Assembly: GCA_025677825.1 (NCBI GenBank)
Contig: JAIXMO010000124.1
Location: 1-18,298, forward strand
DNA: 18,298 bases
Source: Helicostylum pulchrum
Taxonomy: Eukaryota; Mucoromycota; Mucoromycetes; Mucorales; Mucoraceae
Direction of reading: 5' to 3'
This document shows, one piece after another, positions 1 to 9,330 of the stretch. The notes beneath the pieces are model-generated. The model was not told the DNA's origin. It did no database searches and saw nothing but the letters and a program-made list of their open reading frames with translations. The position numbers and the translations under genes are program-made. Numbering within the stretch: the stretch's first letter is position 1; each line of letters starts with the position of its first letter.

Positions 1-906
1 TCTTTTTCACTATCAGGAGGAGTAACATAGTCAGGACAAATGGTCTGCGCACCTTGTATATAAAAGATGTTTTTGGTCATAGACATGGAATAGCGATTAT
101 CATTTTCTTTATGTTCAACAGAAAAAGCATGTGTACGAATAGAATTAATGGTTTGTGATTGATTAACATCACGCATTAACGAATGTTGAACCATCAATTG
201 AAATAAGGTTTGAGTTGATTTCTTTTTTTATGTTTTATATAATTAGATGTAGCATGGTTTTTCTGGAGAAGAAACATGTAAATTCTAGTTTAAGTTTATC
301 AAATTTGAATCGTCTGATTCCGTAGGAGGATAAACAACGAGATAATGCATCGGGTAAAACGTTGTCTATTCCTTTTATGTGTATTACAGAGAATTGGTAA
401 ATCAAGCAATACGTCTAACCATTTTATGATCATACGATTAGCTGATTTTTGACTGAAACATAACAGAGTGATTTGTGATCAGTATATAAGGTAAAATGAG
501 TACCCCAAATAAATTTATGAAATTGCTTTAGAGCGTAAATTACTCCGTTTAATTCTCTCATTGACGTAGAATATAACCGTTCATGTTTGTTAAATGTACG
601 TGACATGAACCCGATATATTTAATTATAGACGCTTTTCCGTTACTGTTATCAACAGAATCAAACACTTGATAAAGTACACAACGGTAGCAAAATCGCTTG
701 AATCAGTAGCAATACAATATGGATGAGAATGATCAGGTTGAGACAAACACTACATCAGACCTGCATAATATTTTTTATCGCATCAAAGTGTATTTGATGT
801 TTTGTAGTCCAAATGAAAGGACCACTTTTCTTAACATCATGAGATCTTAAGGCATCTAATGGAGCCATTAAGGCAGCAGCGTTTGGTATATGCTGACGAA
901 AGAAAT
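1..906 (-). pseudogene. Element 1 pol: RT tail, RNase H and start of the integrase linker, frameshifted
   Basis: Reading leftwards, the RT thumb/connection continues in a new frame just after the stop at 907-909, with VNFFRQHIP. RNase H follows: an ATDSS motif near 700 with its catalytic Asp, the MREL region near 560, TDHKS near 475, and a NVLPDALSR end near 340-370. These pieces lie in at least three frames, so the domain is broken. At the extreme left a YVTPPDSE stretch resembles the YITPP segment just before the integrase zinc finger of element 3, so integrase should follow outside the window. The longest uninterrupted piece is 430-666. This copy is non-functional. Confidence 0.75.
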
Positions 907-2050
907 TTACAACCCTAATAGTGACTGAGCCTGTTTTTGTGTTTTTGGAGGAGGCATATCATCAAGGTTAGTCAGCTTTCTTTTATCTATTCTTTTTCCA
1001 GAGGCAGAAATTGAATATCCTAAAAGGTATACGGCTGATTTAGCAAAATGTGATTTCTCGAAATTAATCCTTAAATTATTTTTAGTTAGTATTTCTAATA
1101 CATTTTTCACATGATAAAAATGAGCCTGCATAGATCTACTAGCTATACAAATATCATCAACAAAGCAGGTAACATAAGGTAAGTCCTTAAATAATGTTAG
1201 CATTACCCTGCTAAACAATTGACTAATTACGGAAATTCCAAATGGGGAACCTCGATACATATATTGCAAATTATTTGGAGCAGTAAATGTTGTTTTTATC
1301 TGATCAGCTTCATTTACAGGAAATTGGTTAAATGCTGATTTCAGATCAATTGTAGAAAATACAACACAACCAGTCATAGAATTAAATATATCATTAATTA
1401 ATGGTAAGCTATGAGAGTTCTTTGAAGAATCATCAAGAGCTTCATTGAGTTTTCTAGGATCAAGGAGGAGACGAATGTTCTTTTTATCCTTGCAGATAGC
1501 ACCATCCACATGATCCTTTTTGAATGTAACCGTCATAGGTAAATTCCAACCAGATGGCTTTGCAGGAACAATAATTTTATCCTTTTCCCAACTTTCAATA
1601 ATTTCCATTACCTTGTTCTTTCAAGGAATAAGGAATAGGGTATTGGCGGATATTAGCAATAAAGCCTGGCGGGGTTGGTAGATATAATACCGCATCCTTA
1701 ATTGTACATAAGGTTGTTTTATCCAATTTTTTATTTTTATCAATGTAAGTTTTGATAGCATTTTCAAAAGCGTATTGTTCTTGTTCAGTTCCGAAATTCG
1801 TAACATTAGGAACATAGGCATCGTCATTTTTTGAACTATCAATAACTTCTTTTTGAAGTGATTTATGTTTCACAGCGACATTAGATAAATAAATTTTAAG
1901 TTTAGGTAACAAGTCTACACCAATTAAAATTTTTTCGTCATCCGAATTGATGATATTGTCATTGCTTATGATATCGAACTTGTGTTCTATTACCTTTTTT
2001 ATATTGTCGTATTCAACTAATACAGGATCAACTGTTTGTAATCTAGGTAA
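907..2050 (-). pseudogene. Element 1 protease C-terminus and reverse transcriptase, frameshifted
   Basis: The segment 1608-907 encodes most of an RT domain. It has the catalytic Asp motif TIDLKSAF, a PFGIS turn, a FVDD active-site box near 1150, and the LLGYSIS motif. The upstream frame (about 2040-1600) carries the protease C-terminal ILIGVDLL motif and an RT N-terminal linker. The two frames are offset at about 1615, where the upstream frame reaches a stop while the other reads on into KVMEIIESWE. A second break at 907-909 (TTG TAA) looks like loss of one base, because the downstream sequence resumes as typical RT in another frame. These are decayed parts of one gag-pol polyprotein. Confidence 0.8.
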
Positions 2051-3961
2051 TATTACTACCGTCAGCCAATATAAGACTACCAGGAACAGAATGAAATTTG
2101 ATATTATATTTTTGGGCATATTTTTTACTTATTAAGCTGACGCTTGCACCAGTATCTATAATACCATAACTGAGAATATTATTTAAAATGATAGGCGTTG
2201 CAGGGGATAAAGGACTACAATTAATATTACATGGATTGTCATTATCTCCCACATTATTGTTACGTACAGCAAAAACACTCTTGTTACCAACATTGTTGAT
2301 ATTATTGTTGATGGAACTATTTGTGTATGTTTGAACATATTTATTAAAAAATGAATTGTATTCATTATCCGAAGATTCAGCATCAGAATCATAGTCTATA
2401 GAAAGTTTTTCATCATGACAACCAGTGGAAACAGAATGATTAGGAATGGTTCTATCATTTGATAAATAATTGAGGTTAACAGAATGATCAATGTTATTAT
2501 TATTATAATTTCCAATATTATAGTTATTTTTTTTACTGTTTTCAGTATAACTACTTACGGGTTGAACAGGCATTTTATAACCCTTTTTTGAATAGGCAAT
2601 CTTTTTAGCTTCACAGGTATAAATATGGTTAGCATCCTCTTTATAGTTTGCAAGCTTACAGTAGAAGCAAAGACCTTGAGCCCTCAAAGTATGGTAATCA
2701 GCATGTCTGGAGGCAGCAGAAGAAGAGGGGCCAGAAGCAACAAAGGAGGAAGCCTTTTCTTGATCAACTGGTGATGTCTTCTCATCTTCATTACTAGCCT
2801 TTCTTTTTTTATGGATAGTTTTTTGGGATCTTGAAGATGCAAGAACCTCATCAATAACAGCGGCATAACCAGAGATAAATCGCTCAAAAAGAGCCCAGTC
2901 AGCAGGAGCATGGTGGATCTTTACATTATCCAAATCATTGGGGTTTAAGTTACGAAAGTTAACAGAAAGAAGTTGATTGATTTTTCCTTGTACTTTCGAA
3001 GGGAAACAATTTAAAAATAAATAAAATAACATAACGTTATCAGTATGATTAATTTGTGCAGTAAGAATCACCATTCGGAAACGTTCCAAACACAAAATAA
3101 ATGATTCGTTTTCCTCGAGAGAAAAACTGATCAATCTCTTAGCCAGTGTATGAACACTAGTTTGAGAGGCAAGATCAAAACGTTGCTGCAACACTTTCTT
3201 AGCATTAAGGCCAGGAAATACTGCTCGAGTTTTTCAAGTTGAGAGAAAACCAAGTATGATACTTAGATGATCCTTCAAACGCGATTTCAAGGTAGTAGTG
3301 CCAAGACTTATTGATATCAAGGGAGTTAGCTACAAACAAACGTTCAAATTTCAATAGAAAGATAGTTAAGGATAATTCCTTGGCATCTTTATTGTTTGTA
3401 CCGATGTCCCAAACACTGGCAGAAGGATCCACGTTAAAGATTGGTACATCCTTAAGGGAAACTTGTGGTTTGTTTGAAACAACATAGGCTAAATCGTTGT
3501 TAGGTAGCTTATAGTTCATATTAGCGACCATGGCATCAATTTGACTCTTAATAAACTCACAATGTTCGTTTACTAATTTAATTTGGCTGTCGACAGTAAC
3601 GAGTCTAACATCATTACGATCAAGTACACCCTCGGTAAATAATTTAATCTTCTGCTGATTCAGATTGGCAATAATAACCATAATTTTTTCATATTGGTCA
3701 TTTAACCTTTCTAGGGCAGTTTTATTTTCTTCAACGTTCGTATCAGAATTCATGGTATGGTCATTGTTAAAACTTTCTTTAACGCTGATATGGTCTACCA
3801 TTTCAGTATCCTCAATGGCAATAGGAGATACGTCCTGTGGCATGTACAACATTATTGGAACTATTGTTACTTAATCCTAAGTTAGTCATGCTATCGGATA
3901 CAGAAGCGATAACGTTACTAGCGTCAGAAGGCATAACATCAAGAACAGAAGAAGGATTCAT
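2043..3961 (-). pseudogene. Element 1 gag and protease N-terminus, frameshifted
   Basis: The likely start is the ATG at 3961-3959 (MNPSSVLDVM), only about nine bases after the LTR. The frame shifts near 3855 into a 215-residue stretch (to 3205), then near 3215 into a 383-residue stretch (to 2043). The capsid-like region includes ESFILCLERF, comparable to the ESFIDRF segment of elements 2 and 3. A Cys/His motif near 2600-2670 has spacing CX2CX10HX3C and would bind RNA. The protease catalytic triad is IDTGAS near 2150, after a long Asn/Ser-rich linker. The frame is lost again near 2050, inside the protease. It is recognisable as Gag-PR but inactive. Confidence 0.8.
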
Positions 3962-3970
3962 CTTAAAAAA

Positions 3971-4274
3971 TGTGATAAATAGTATCAAATTAAAATAATA
4001 AAAGAGACAACAGTAAATAAGATGAAACTTCTTATAGATCTTTATTGATTAAAATTACTTTTAAAAAACAAGAGAGGGAGCAAAAGGTTGCTCCTCTTAA
4101 TATTCTTTTTATAGTCAAAGAACAACCAGGGTAACATGACTGTTGTTTAAGGTGGTACAAGTAAATGGCTAAAATGTTAATTAGTACAATGGTATTGAGG
4201 TGTTACGTGAGAACCTCAATTATTTAAGGTACAGTCTCTTGCGTTAATTTATGGTAAAATACCACATCATACCA
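3971..4274 (-). repeat. LTR1: 5' LTR of element 1
   Basis: On the minus strand this segment starts TGGTATGATG (or at the next TG, 4269) and ends TTTATCACA, the usual TG...CA ends. It directly precedes the gag start. It contains a TATA box (4105-4113, minus strand) and an AATAAA-type signal (4046-4041) about 60 bases downstream, as in a U3-R-U5 layout. Six T residues directly follow its CA end. The exact outer end is uncertain because the partner LTR is outside the window. Confidence 0.7.
4105..4113 (-). promoter_or_regulatory. TATA box of LTR1
   Basis: TATAAAAAG on the minus strand, about 150 bases before the gag start, followed by AATAAA at 4046-4041. The position fits the retrotransposon promoter. 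Confidence 0.5.
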
Positions 4275-4475
4275 TTTTTCCCCTCACAGTATTATACTTG
4301 CTATTTAAGAATAGCTGTGTTGGAGCAACCTTACAGTCCCAATCGGCAACATTACCATTTATTTGTTTTTTTATGGTCTTAACAGCAGATTGAACAGCTC
4401 TTTCTGAAGCGCCATTACTTCTTGGATGGTACACAGAAATTAAAGCATGATCAAACGCAATGTGCTTTCTGATTG
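4275..4475 (-). pseudogene. Element 4: integrase core fragment
   Basis: The minus strand is open for about 65 codons and carries the last part of a retroviral-type integrase core, including YHPRSNGASERAVQ with the catalytic Glu. The two catalytic Asp residues and the zinc finger are absent because the sequence is cut at 4475 by an LTR2. The other end is cut near 4274 by LTR1 of element 1. The fragment is therefore the host of two later insertions and the oldest layer in the window. Its missing parts should lie outside both window edges. Confidence 0.75.
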
Positions 4476-4839
4476 TATGATATTTAAAGAATAAATATCA
4501 AAAATAAAAAATTTAAACAGAAAGATTATCAGACTTGAAAAATGATTGTTTTTTATTTAATGGAAATTATGGGTCCTTATATATACTTTTCAGAATATAA
4601 ATAAGACATTGAAGGAACATTAATTGATGGTGGGAAAAATAAGTGAGTTGATGGTGAGGAAAATAAGTGAATATAATGTGGGAAAATATGAATGAATAAG
4701 CTTTGAAGACAAAGTGCTTCTTGTATCACTTTTTAGAAGAATAACTGTTTGTAGATTATTGTACCACTTCAGTACAATGAACTGTTTGTAGGTTATTGTA
4801 TCACTTGAAGAAATAAACTGTTACACTATATTTCTTCAT
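4476..4839 (-). repeat. LTR2, truncated copy, minus orientation
   Basis: This matches 9331-9693 in the same orientation, but the first ~126 bases of the LTR (its 5' end on the minus strand) are missing. It differs from the two full copies at several sites (for example ATGGGTCC against ATAGGTCC, and CAATGAACTG against CAATAAACTG), so it is the oldest of the three LTR2 copies. It ends exactly where a plus-oriented LTR2 begins, at TTCAT (4835-4839), the likely target-site sequence of that later insertion. Confidence 0.8.
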
Positions 4840-5329
4840 TGTTGTATTCACGTACTATACAGATATATAATTTAGATATACCTTTATACACAAAGGCTAT
4901 ATAACAATATAATATTACCTATTTAGTATTTGGATCTGTATACTTCTTATCGACTATATAAATTTAATGAAGAAATATAGTGTAACAGTTTATTTCTTCA
5001 AGTGATACAATAACCTACAAACAGTTTATTGTACTGAAGTGGTACAATAATCTACAAACAGTTATTCTTCTAAAAAGTGATACAAGAAGCACTTTGTCTT
5101 CAAAGCTTATTTATTCATATTTTCCCACATTATATTCACTTATTTTCCTCACCATCAACTCACTTATTTTTCCCACCATCAATTAATGTTCCTTCAAATG
5201 TCTTATTTATATTCTGAAAAGTATATATAAGGACCTATAATTTCCATTAAATAAACAACAATCATTTTCAAGTCTGATAATCTTTCTGTTTAATTTTTTA
5301 TTTTTGATATTTATTCTTTAAATATCATA
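4840..5329 (+). repeat. LTR2, complete copy, plus orientation
   Basis: This 490-bp copy begins TGTTGTATTC and ends ATATCATA. It is the reverse complement of 9331-9820, and I noticed only one difference by eye (GGCTATAT against GGTTATAT). It contains a TATA box (5222-5230) and AATAAA (5250-5255). Internally it has two ~36-bp near-tandem repeats with CTGTTTGTAG and ATTGTA. It is followed by the downstream part of LTR3, not by gag. I interpret this as the product of an inversion between this LTR and the one at 9331-9820. Confidence 0.85.
5222..5230 (+). promoter_or_regulatory. TATA box of plus-oriented LTR2
   Basis: TATATATAA, followed 20-25 bases later by AATAAA (5250-5255). The same pair is at 9438-9430 and 9410-9405 on the minus strand of the other full LTR2. 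Confidence 0.5.
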
Positions 5330-5662
5330 TACATATTTATTTTAACTAAGCCTTATCAACATCGCCCAGTAATAACTGATGTCTGGATACAGGATTAGAG
5401 GATTTCTATAATTGCATGTCTTGTCCGAAAGACTGGATTATATAATCACGGCAGGAAATTAGATATGGAAAGTGTGGCACTTTAGCGTGGCACAAACACA
5501 CTTATTTTATCTGTAAACTCAGACATGAAAAAGCTATATAAACCTCTACCTTTTTCACGTAAATAAAACTTTTATCTGCTTTTGCGACTGATTACTTTCT
5601 TGTATCTTTTGTGTTTTTATTTTATTTTTGAATCTTTACTATTGCATAGCTCAGATTCCACA
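5330..5662 (+). repeat. LTR3, downstream part, plus orientation (displaced half of the element 3 3' LTR)
   Basis: This is the reverse complement of 17916-18250 with only a few small differences (one-base indels at the A-run near 5609 and near 5498, and a short change near 5442). It ends CAGATTCCACA. A TATA box (5535-5542) and AATAAA (5562-5567) show its sense is the plus strand. The missing upstream ~87 bases of LTR3 are at 9827-9913 on the opposite strand. The CA end abuts element 2 pol exactly, so 5663-5667 (CTAAA) is a candidate target-site copy for element 3. Confidence 0.85.
5535..5542 (+). promoter_or_regulatory. TATA box of LTR3, displaced copy
   Basis: TATATAAA with AATAAA at 5562-5567. 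The same arrangement is at 18042-18035 and 18015-18010 on the minus strand in the 5' LTR of element 3. Confidence 0.5.
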
Positions 5663-8600
5663 CTAAAGCAGTTTCGAAAGTACGTTTTTCCTTTTTTAAA
5701 ATAAAACCACTATTGTTTTCATTTATTATCTCTCCACCCTGCAACTTATATCCGTCTGTGTACATTCGACTTCCAGCATCAGCAATGACATTCAGAATAC
5801 CAGGAATATGGATAACAGTATATGAAAGACTAAATAATGTTTCGTAATAAGTCAATAACAGGTGGTTAGGCACCAGACTTGTTTGAATATATAAAAGCGA
5901 ACGATGATCAGTATGTAATGTAAAATGCTTTTGTACTAGCCATTTATTAAATCGTTGAAAACAGTAAACTATAGCTAATAATTCACGCCTTGTAGTAGAG
6001 TAACATCTCTCAACACTTGTTAAACCTCGACTTGCCATTGCCACGTATTTCTTTTTTTCGCCAACTTGCATATATAATACACCACAAATAGCAGTGTTAC
6101 TAGCATCTGTAGCAACATGAAGAGGGTAATTATAATCAATGGGAAAAATAAGAGGTGCAGAAGCTAATGCCACTTTTAGTTTGTTAAATGCATCAGTGTG
6201 TTCTTGTTTCCATACTTCCTGTAAATTAGCAACATTTCGTAGTTGGTCTAAAGGAGCACTAATATGCGCGTAAAGCAATATATGCGATCTAAAATAGTTC
6301 ATATATCCAAGATAGGACTGCAGCTGTTTAGTAGTATGTGGAATTTCAAACTCGTATGCCGTATTGACCTTACGATGATCTGGAACCATAGCACCATTCT
6401 GAATTGTCCAACCCAAAATAAAGATAGCTTGTTGAGCAAAAACCATTTTCTCAGTAGCAATCATTAAATTGTGCTTAGTTAATCTACGAATAACCTCAGC
6501 AACACAATCTGTATGATGGCGTAAAGTATCACTTGTGCTAATTGTCAAATCATCAACGTAGACTTGTATGTAATCTAAGTCGCTAAACAAATCTTGTAAA
6601 ACTCTTTGTACAAGGTTCCCAATGAAAGAAATCCCAAATGGTGCTTTCTTGTATTGCCATTGCTTGTTTGTAAAGACGTCTGTAAAAGCAAGTTTGTGTC
6701 TATGTTCTTTTGCTATCATGAAACTATTGAAGCATGCCTTAATATCAAGTACAGTATGAATTTTAGACATCCCCAACTTCTGATGGATTTCCGAAATCAA
6801 AGGAAATCGTTGTGTATCAGTTTCAGTAAGTAAAGCATTAAGATTTCTGACATCTGTAACTAATCTAATTTTCTCTTTAGATATTTTGCCAGAAGTATCT
6901 TTTTTTCCGACTACCAATAAAGGAGAATTAAACCCATTATAAGTTGAAACAGGTTCAATTACATTATCATCCTGCCAAATTTGTAGTTGCTCAGCTACTT
7001 TCTCCTTATATGCTAAAGGAAGACTATAACTTTTACGATAAGCAATACAACCAGGTTTGGTTTCAAGGTATACAATAGCTCCAGGTAGTGTACAGTAAGT
7101 GTTTTTAACATCAATATTCTTATTAGCAAGAAGTACAGGCTCTAATAACTTTTCCATTTCAATTCTTTCTTCTATAGTACCATAAGGACTGTTATTAGGT
7201 TCAGAAATAGAAGGATCAATAGGAGGATCGGAAAAAGGGTTATCAGCTGCAAGTTCTGTATGACTAAGTGCTAAACCAGTGATACCAATGTTAAGTTTAC
7301 TTATTAAATCAAGTCCAATCAATATAGGTATGGTACTGTTATTTTTACTTGTAAAGAAAGAAAAAATCTCGAAATTGTGTTTTAAAACCTTTTTATTATA
7401 ATAGATGTTTAAAATTGTAGAACCAGATCTGTTAACTACTGCTTCAGAATGGCCAAGTTGGATAGTACCTTTGGAAGGAACTACCTTGATATCACCACCC
7501 AAAAAAGTCGAAAAAGAAGGAGACACCATGCTAAAAGTAGCACCAGTATCAACAATGGCATACGTTTTAATATTCTGAATAATAATAGGAATTATGATCA
7601 TGTTAGACTTATTTTCTGGTAAAGAACTAAATACGTTATGATACTTACAATTCTGGGCTTGGATATCCATGATGACATCTTCATCATCAGCAATGGATAA
7701 TTCCTGTATATCCGCAGTGGCGTCAGCAACACCAGCATTGTATGCTGCCTGTAATTCAGCACGCGAAGTCGTAACCGAAGCAGAAGAGACAGCAGAAGGA
7801 ACAAAAGGAACAGCAGAAGAAGTATTGGCAGGGCCAACAACATTGCTACCTTGTTGCAAGGTCATCGCACCAAAGTTATACTCTTGATTAGTATTAGGAG
7901 GAAGAGGAGGAGACGTACGTTTTGCAGTAGTGCACTCGTGTCGAGGGTTCCAACCGGCGACACCACAGCCATGGCAATATTTCACCCGGGGTTTCACATT
8001 GGTACCAGCAGCAGCAGCAGCACGACATTCACTAGTATTGTGAGACTTAGCCTTGTGGAAGGTACAATACTTGTCAGTTGGTTGGGGCACAACAGAAACA
8101 GCAGCAGAAGAGGAAGATTCACCAGTAGTGGTACCAGTGGGCGCAGCAGCACGAGCCAAATTGGTAGCATGCCTAGATCTATTCGAAGATCTGTGTACAG
8201 CATCATTTTGATCAATGTGCATGGCAGAACGCTTAGGAGCACGAGGAGGCATCAAAGGGGCAACCATGGTATTAGCACGCATAGTAAACAAAGTACTGTT
8301 TTGCAATCGGCGGGCCAAATCTGAAAGAACTTCAATATCTTGTCGCTTGTATTCTGGAAGATTGACAATAGCAACGTTGATATATTCAGCAACCTTTCGA
8401 GGCAAAGCAAGAAGAAAACGTTCGATTAATAATGAATTGGGTAATACTTGATCTACCGCACGGCGTCTCAAACTATTGAATCTATCAATGAACGATTCGA
8501 GGTTCTCGCCTTCATACATCATAATACTGTTTAATTCCCTAGCACAGTTGTTACGTTCTTCCTGCACGTTAAGACCATAGCGATCTTGCATGGCAGTGGA

Positions 8601-9227
8601 GAACTGAATCCAAGAAGGATCTTGTTGGTACAATTTTCTAAATTGTGTCACAAAATCTTCAAACCAAAGACGAATAGTTCCAGCAAGAAGAGGAGGTAAT
8701 ACCCGAAGATAATTAGCATCCAAATCTAAGTTATGACTAATCATAACATCAGTAAAATTCATGATGCAAGTGTTTACATCCACGAAAACAGGAGCACCTG
8801 GTACAGAGACCTGGTTTTCCCATTGAAACAGAGGAAGATTACGAGGTACTACATTCGACAACTTGGCACCTGCAAGTGTACTGCCGGCCGTAGCCTGAAT
8901 CAACTTCTGAGCCCTACCGAGCTGGTCTAAATCCCCCATTTTTTTACTTACTTTCTCACGGTAACTTCTTAATTCATCAGTAGTACCATTACTAGAAGCA
9001 ATAAGAGCATACAATGAAACAATTTCTTCATGGAGTAAGGAAATACTGACTTGCAAACCAGCAGCAGGGTCAGAACCAGCACCACGAGGAAGACAGACAG
9101 GAGCCTTAGGACTAGCAACAGGAGTAGAACTAACATTGGGAGCAGTTTCGGCAGAAAATTCAACATCTTCCATTCTAGTAGCAGGAGGAGCAACAGGACC
9201 GATAAAGTTTTGAGTAGGAATAGACAT
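5622..9227 (-). CDS. Element 2 Gag-Pol (Gag, protease, RT, RNase H), truncated before integrase
   Basis: A single 1201-residue frame covers Gag and most of Pol, as in single-ORF Ty3/Gypsy elements. Gag has capsid-like sequence (about 130-315, with LESFIDRFNSLRRRAVDQVLPNSL-type conserved segments) and two Cys/His motifs, C388-X2-H-X4-H-X4-C401 and C418-X2-C-X8-H-X-C432. The aspartic protease catalytic DTGA is at 560-563 and its ILIG flap-side motif near 635. RT has LDIKACF (Asp828), PFGIS, and YVDD at 890-893. RNase H shows Asp1041 in ATDAS, RREL near 1080, TDH with Asp1107 and IADAGSR near 1148. From residue ~1189 the sequence is not Pol: the frame runs into antisense LTR3 and stops after about 13 foreign residues. 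Integrase is lost. The RT-RNase H frame itself shows no break. The start at 9227 follows a 103-nt leader after LTR2. Confidence 0.92.
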   Translation of the reverse strand: MSIPTQNFIGPVAPPATRMEDVEFSAETAPNVSSTPVASPKAPVCLPRGAGSDPAAGLQVSISLLHEEIVSLYALIASSNGTTDELRSYREKVSKKMGDLDQLGRAQKLIQATAGSTLAGAKLSNVVPRNLPLFQWENQVSVPGAPVFVDVNTCIMNFTDVMISHNLDLDANYLRVLPPLLAGTIRLWFEDFVTQFRKLYQQDPSWIQFSTAMQDRYGLNVQEERNNCARELNSIMMYEGENLESFIDRFNSLRRRAVDQVLPNSLLIERFLLALPRKVAEYINVAIVNLPEYKRQDIEVLSDLARRLQNSTLFTMRANTMVAPLMPPRAPKRSAMHIDQNDAVHRSSNRSRHATNLARAAAPTGTTTGESSSSAAVSVVPQPTDKYCTFHKAKSHNTSECRAAAAAGTNVKPRVKYCHGCGVAGWNPRHECTTAKRTSPPLPPNTNQEYNFGAMTLQQGSNVVGPANTSSAVPFVPSAVSSASVTTSRAELQAAYNAGVADATADIQELSIADDEDVIMDIQAQNCKYHNVFSSLPENKSNMIIIPIIIQNIKTYAIVDTGATFSMVSPSFSTFLGGDIKVVPSKGTIQLGHSEAVVNRSGSTILNIYYNKKVLKHNFEIFSFFTSKNNSTIPILIGLDLISKLNIGITGLALSHTELAADNPFSDPPIDPSISEPNNSPYGTIEERIEMEKLLEPVLLANKNIDVKNTYCTLPGAIVYLETKPGCIAYRKSYSLPLAYKEKVAEQLQIWQDDNVIEPVSTYNGFNSPLLVVGKKDTSGKISKEKIRLVTDVRNLNALLTETDTQRFPLISEIHQKLGMSKIHTVLDIKACFNSFMIAKEHRHKLAFTDVFTNKQWQYKKAPFGISFIGNLVQRVLQDLFSDLDYIQVYVDDLTISTSDTLRHHTDCVAEVIRRLTKHNLMIATEKMVFAQQAIFILGWTIQNGAMVPDHRKVNTAYEFEIPHTTKQLQSYLGYMNYFRSHILLYAHISAPLDQLRNVANLQEVWKQEHTDAFNKLKVALASAPLIFPIDYNYPLHVATDASNTAICGVLYMQVGEKKKYVAMASRGLTSVERCYSTTRRELLAIVYCFQRFNKWLVQKHFTLHTDHRSLLYIQTSLVPNHLLLTYYETLFSLSYTVIHIPGILNVIADAGSRMYTDGYKLQGGEIINENNSGFILKKEKRTFETALVWNLSYAIVKIQK

Positions 9228-9330
9228 GGTAAGTGGAAATAATAATTTTTTTTAAAAGGGAGAGAAAAAAAAAAATAAAGGATAATTTTCAAAAAATAAA
9301 ACAACAGGAATTAGAATTGATAAAAAAAAA
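9228..9330 (-). other. Leader of element 2 between LTR2 and gag
   Basis: This untranslated AT-rich stretch begins, on the minus strand, with nine T residues (9330-9322) directly after the LTR end, then ATCAATTCTA. No TGG-type tRNA primer site is visible next to the LTR. Confidence 0.6.

Larger units (their letters stand above)
1..4274 (-). mobile_element. Element 1: degenerate Ty3/Gypsy retrotransposon, left part missing
   Basis: On the minus strand the order is 5' LTR, gag with a zinc-finger motif, aspartic protease, reverse transcriptase, RNase H, then the linker before integrase, which continues past the left edge. This is the Ty3/Gypsy order. Frame breaks occur near 3855, 3215, 2050, 1615 and 908, and more between 667 and 900, so no complete polyprotein can be made. 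It is a different family from elements 2 and 3: its RNase H ends in a DALSR motif, whereas theirs end in DAGSR, and its RT box is FVDD rather than YVDD. It lies inside the integrase of a fourth element (4275-4475). Confidence 0.85.
4476..5329. repeat. Large palindrome formed by two opposed LTR2 copies
   Basis: The arms 4476-4839 and about 4965-5329 are reverse complements with a few mismatches, separated by about 125 bases that belong only to the full LTR2. It could fold into a hairpin or cruciform, and read-through RNA would be double-stranded over about 365 bp. Confidence 0.85.

Noticed and set aside
2043..3194. Programmed frameshift between gag and pol in element 1.
   Set aside because: There are at least five breaks at unrelated positions, including inside protease and RT, and elements 2 and 3 use a single frame. 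Decay is the simpler explanation.
4476..5329. Reading the palindrome as a DNA transposon with ~365-bp terminal inverted repeats.
   Set aside because: The full 490-bp arm recurs alone at 9331-9820, has TATA and AATAAA in LTR order, and directly precedes gag. The structure is better explained as two opposed LTRs of one Gypsy family.
7851..8324. Plus-strand ORF of 157 codons (Ser/Arg-rich), and similar plus-strand frames within gag-pol.
   Set aside because: It is antisense to conserved Gag zinc-motif codons and lacks any recognisable motif. It is a shadow frame, as are the others overlapping 5663-9227 and 14747-17688.
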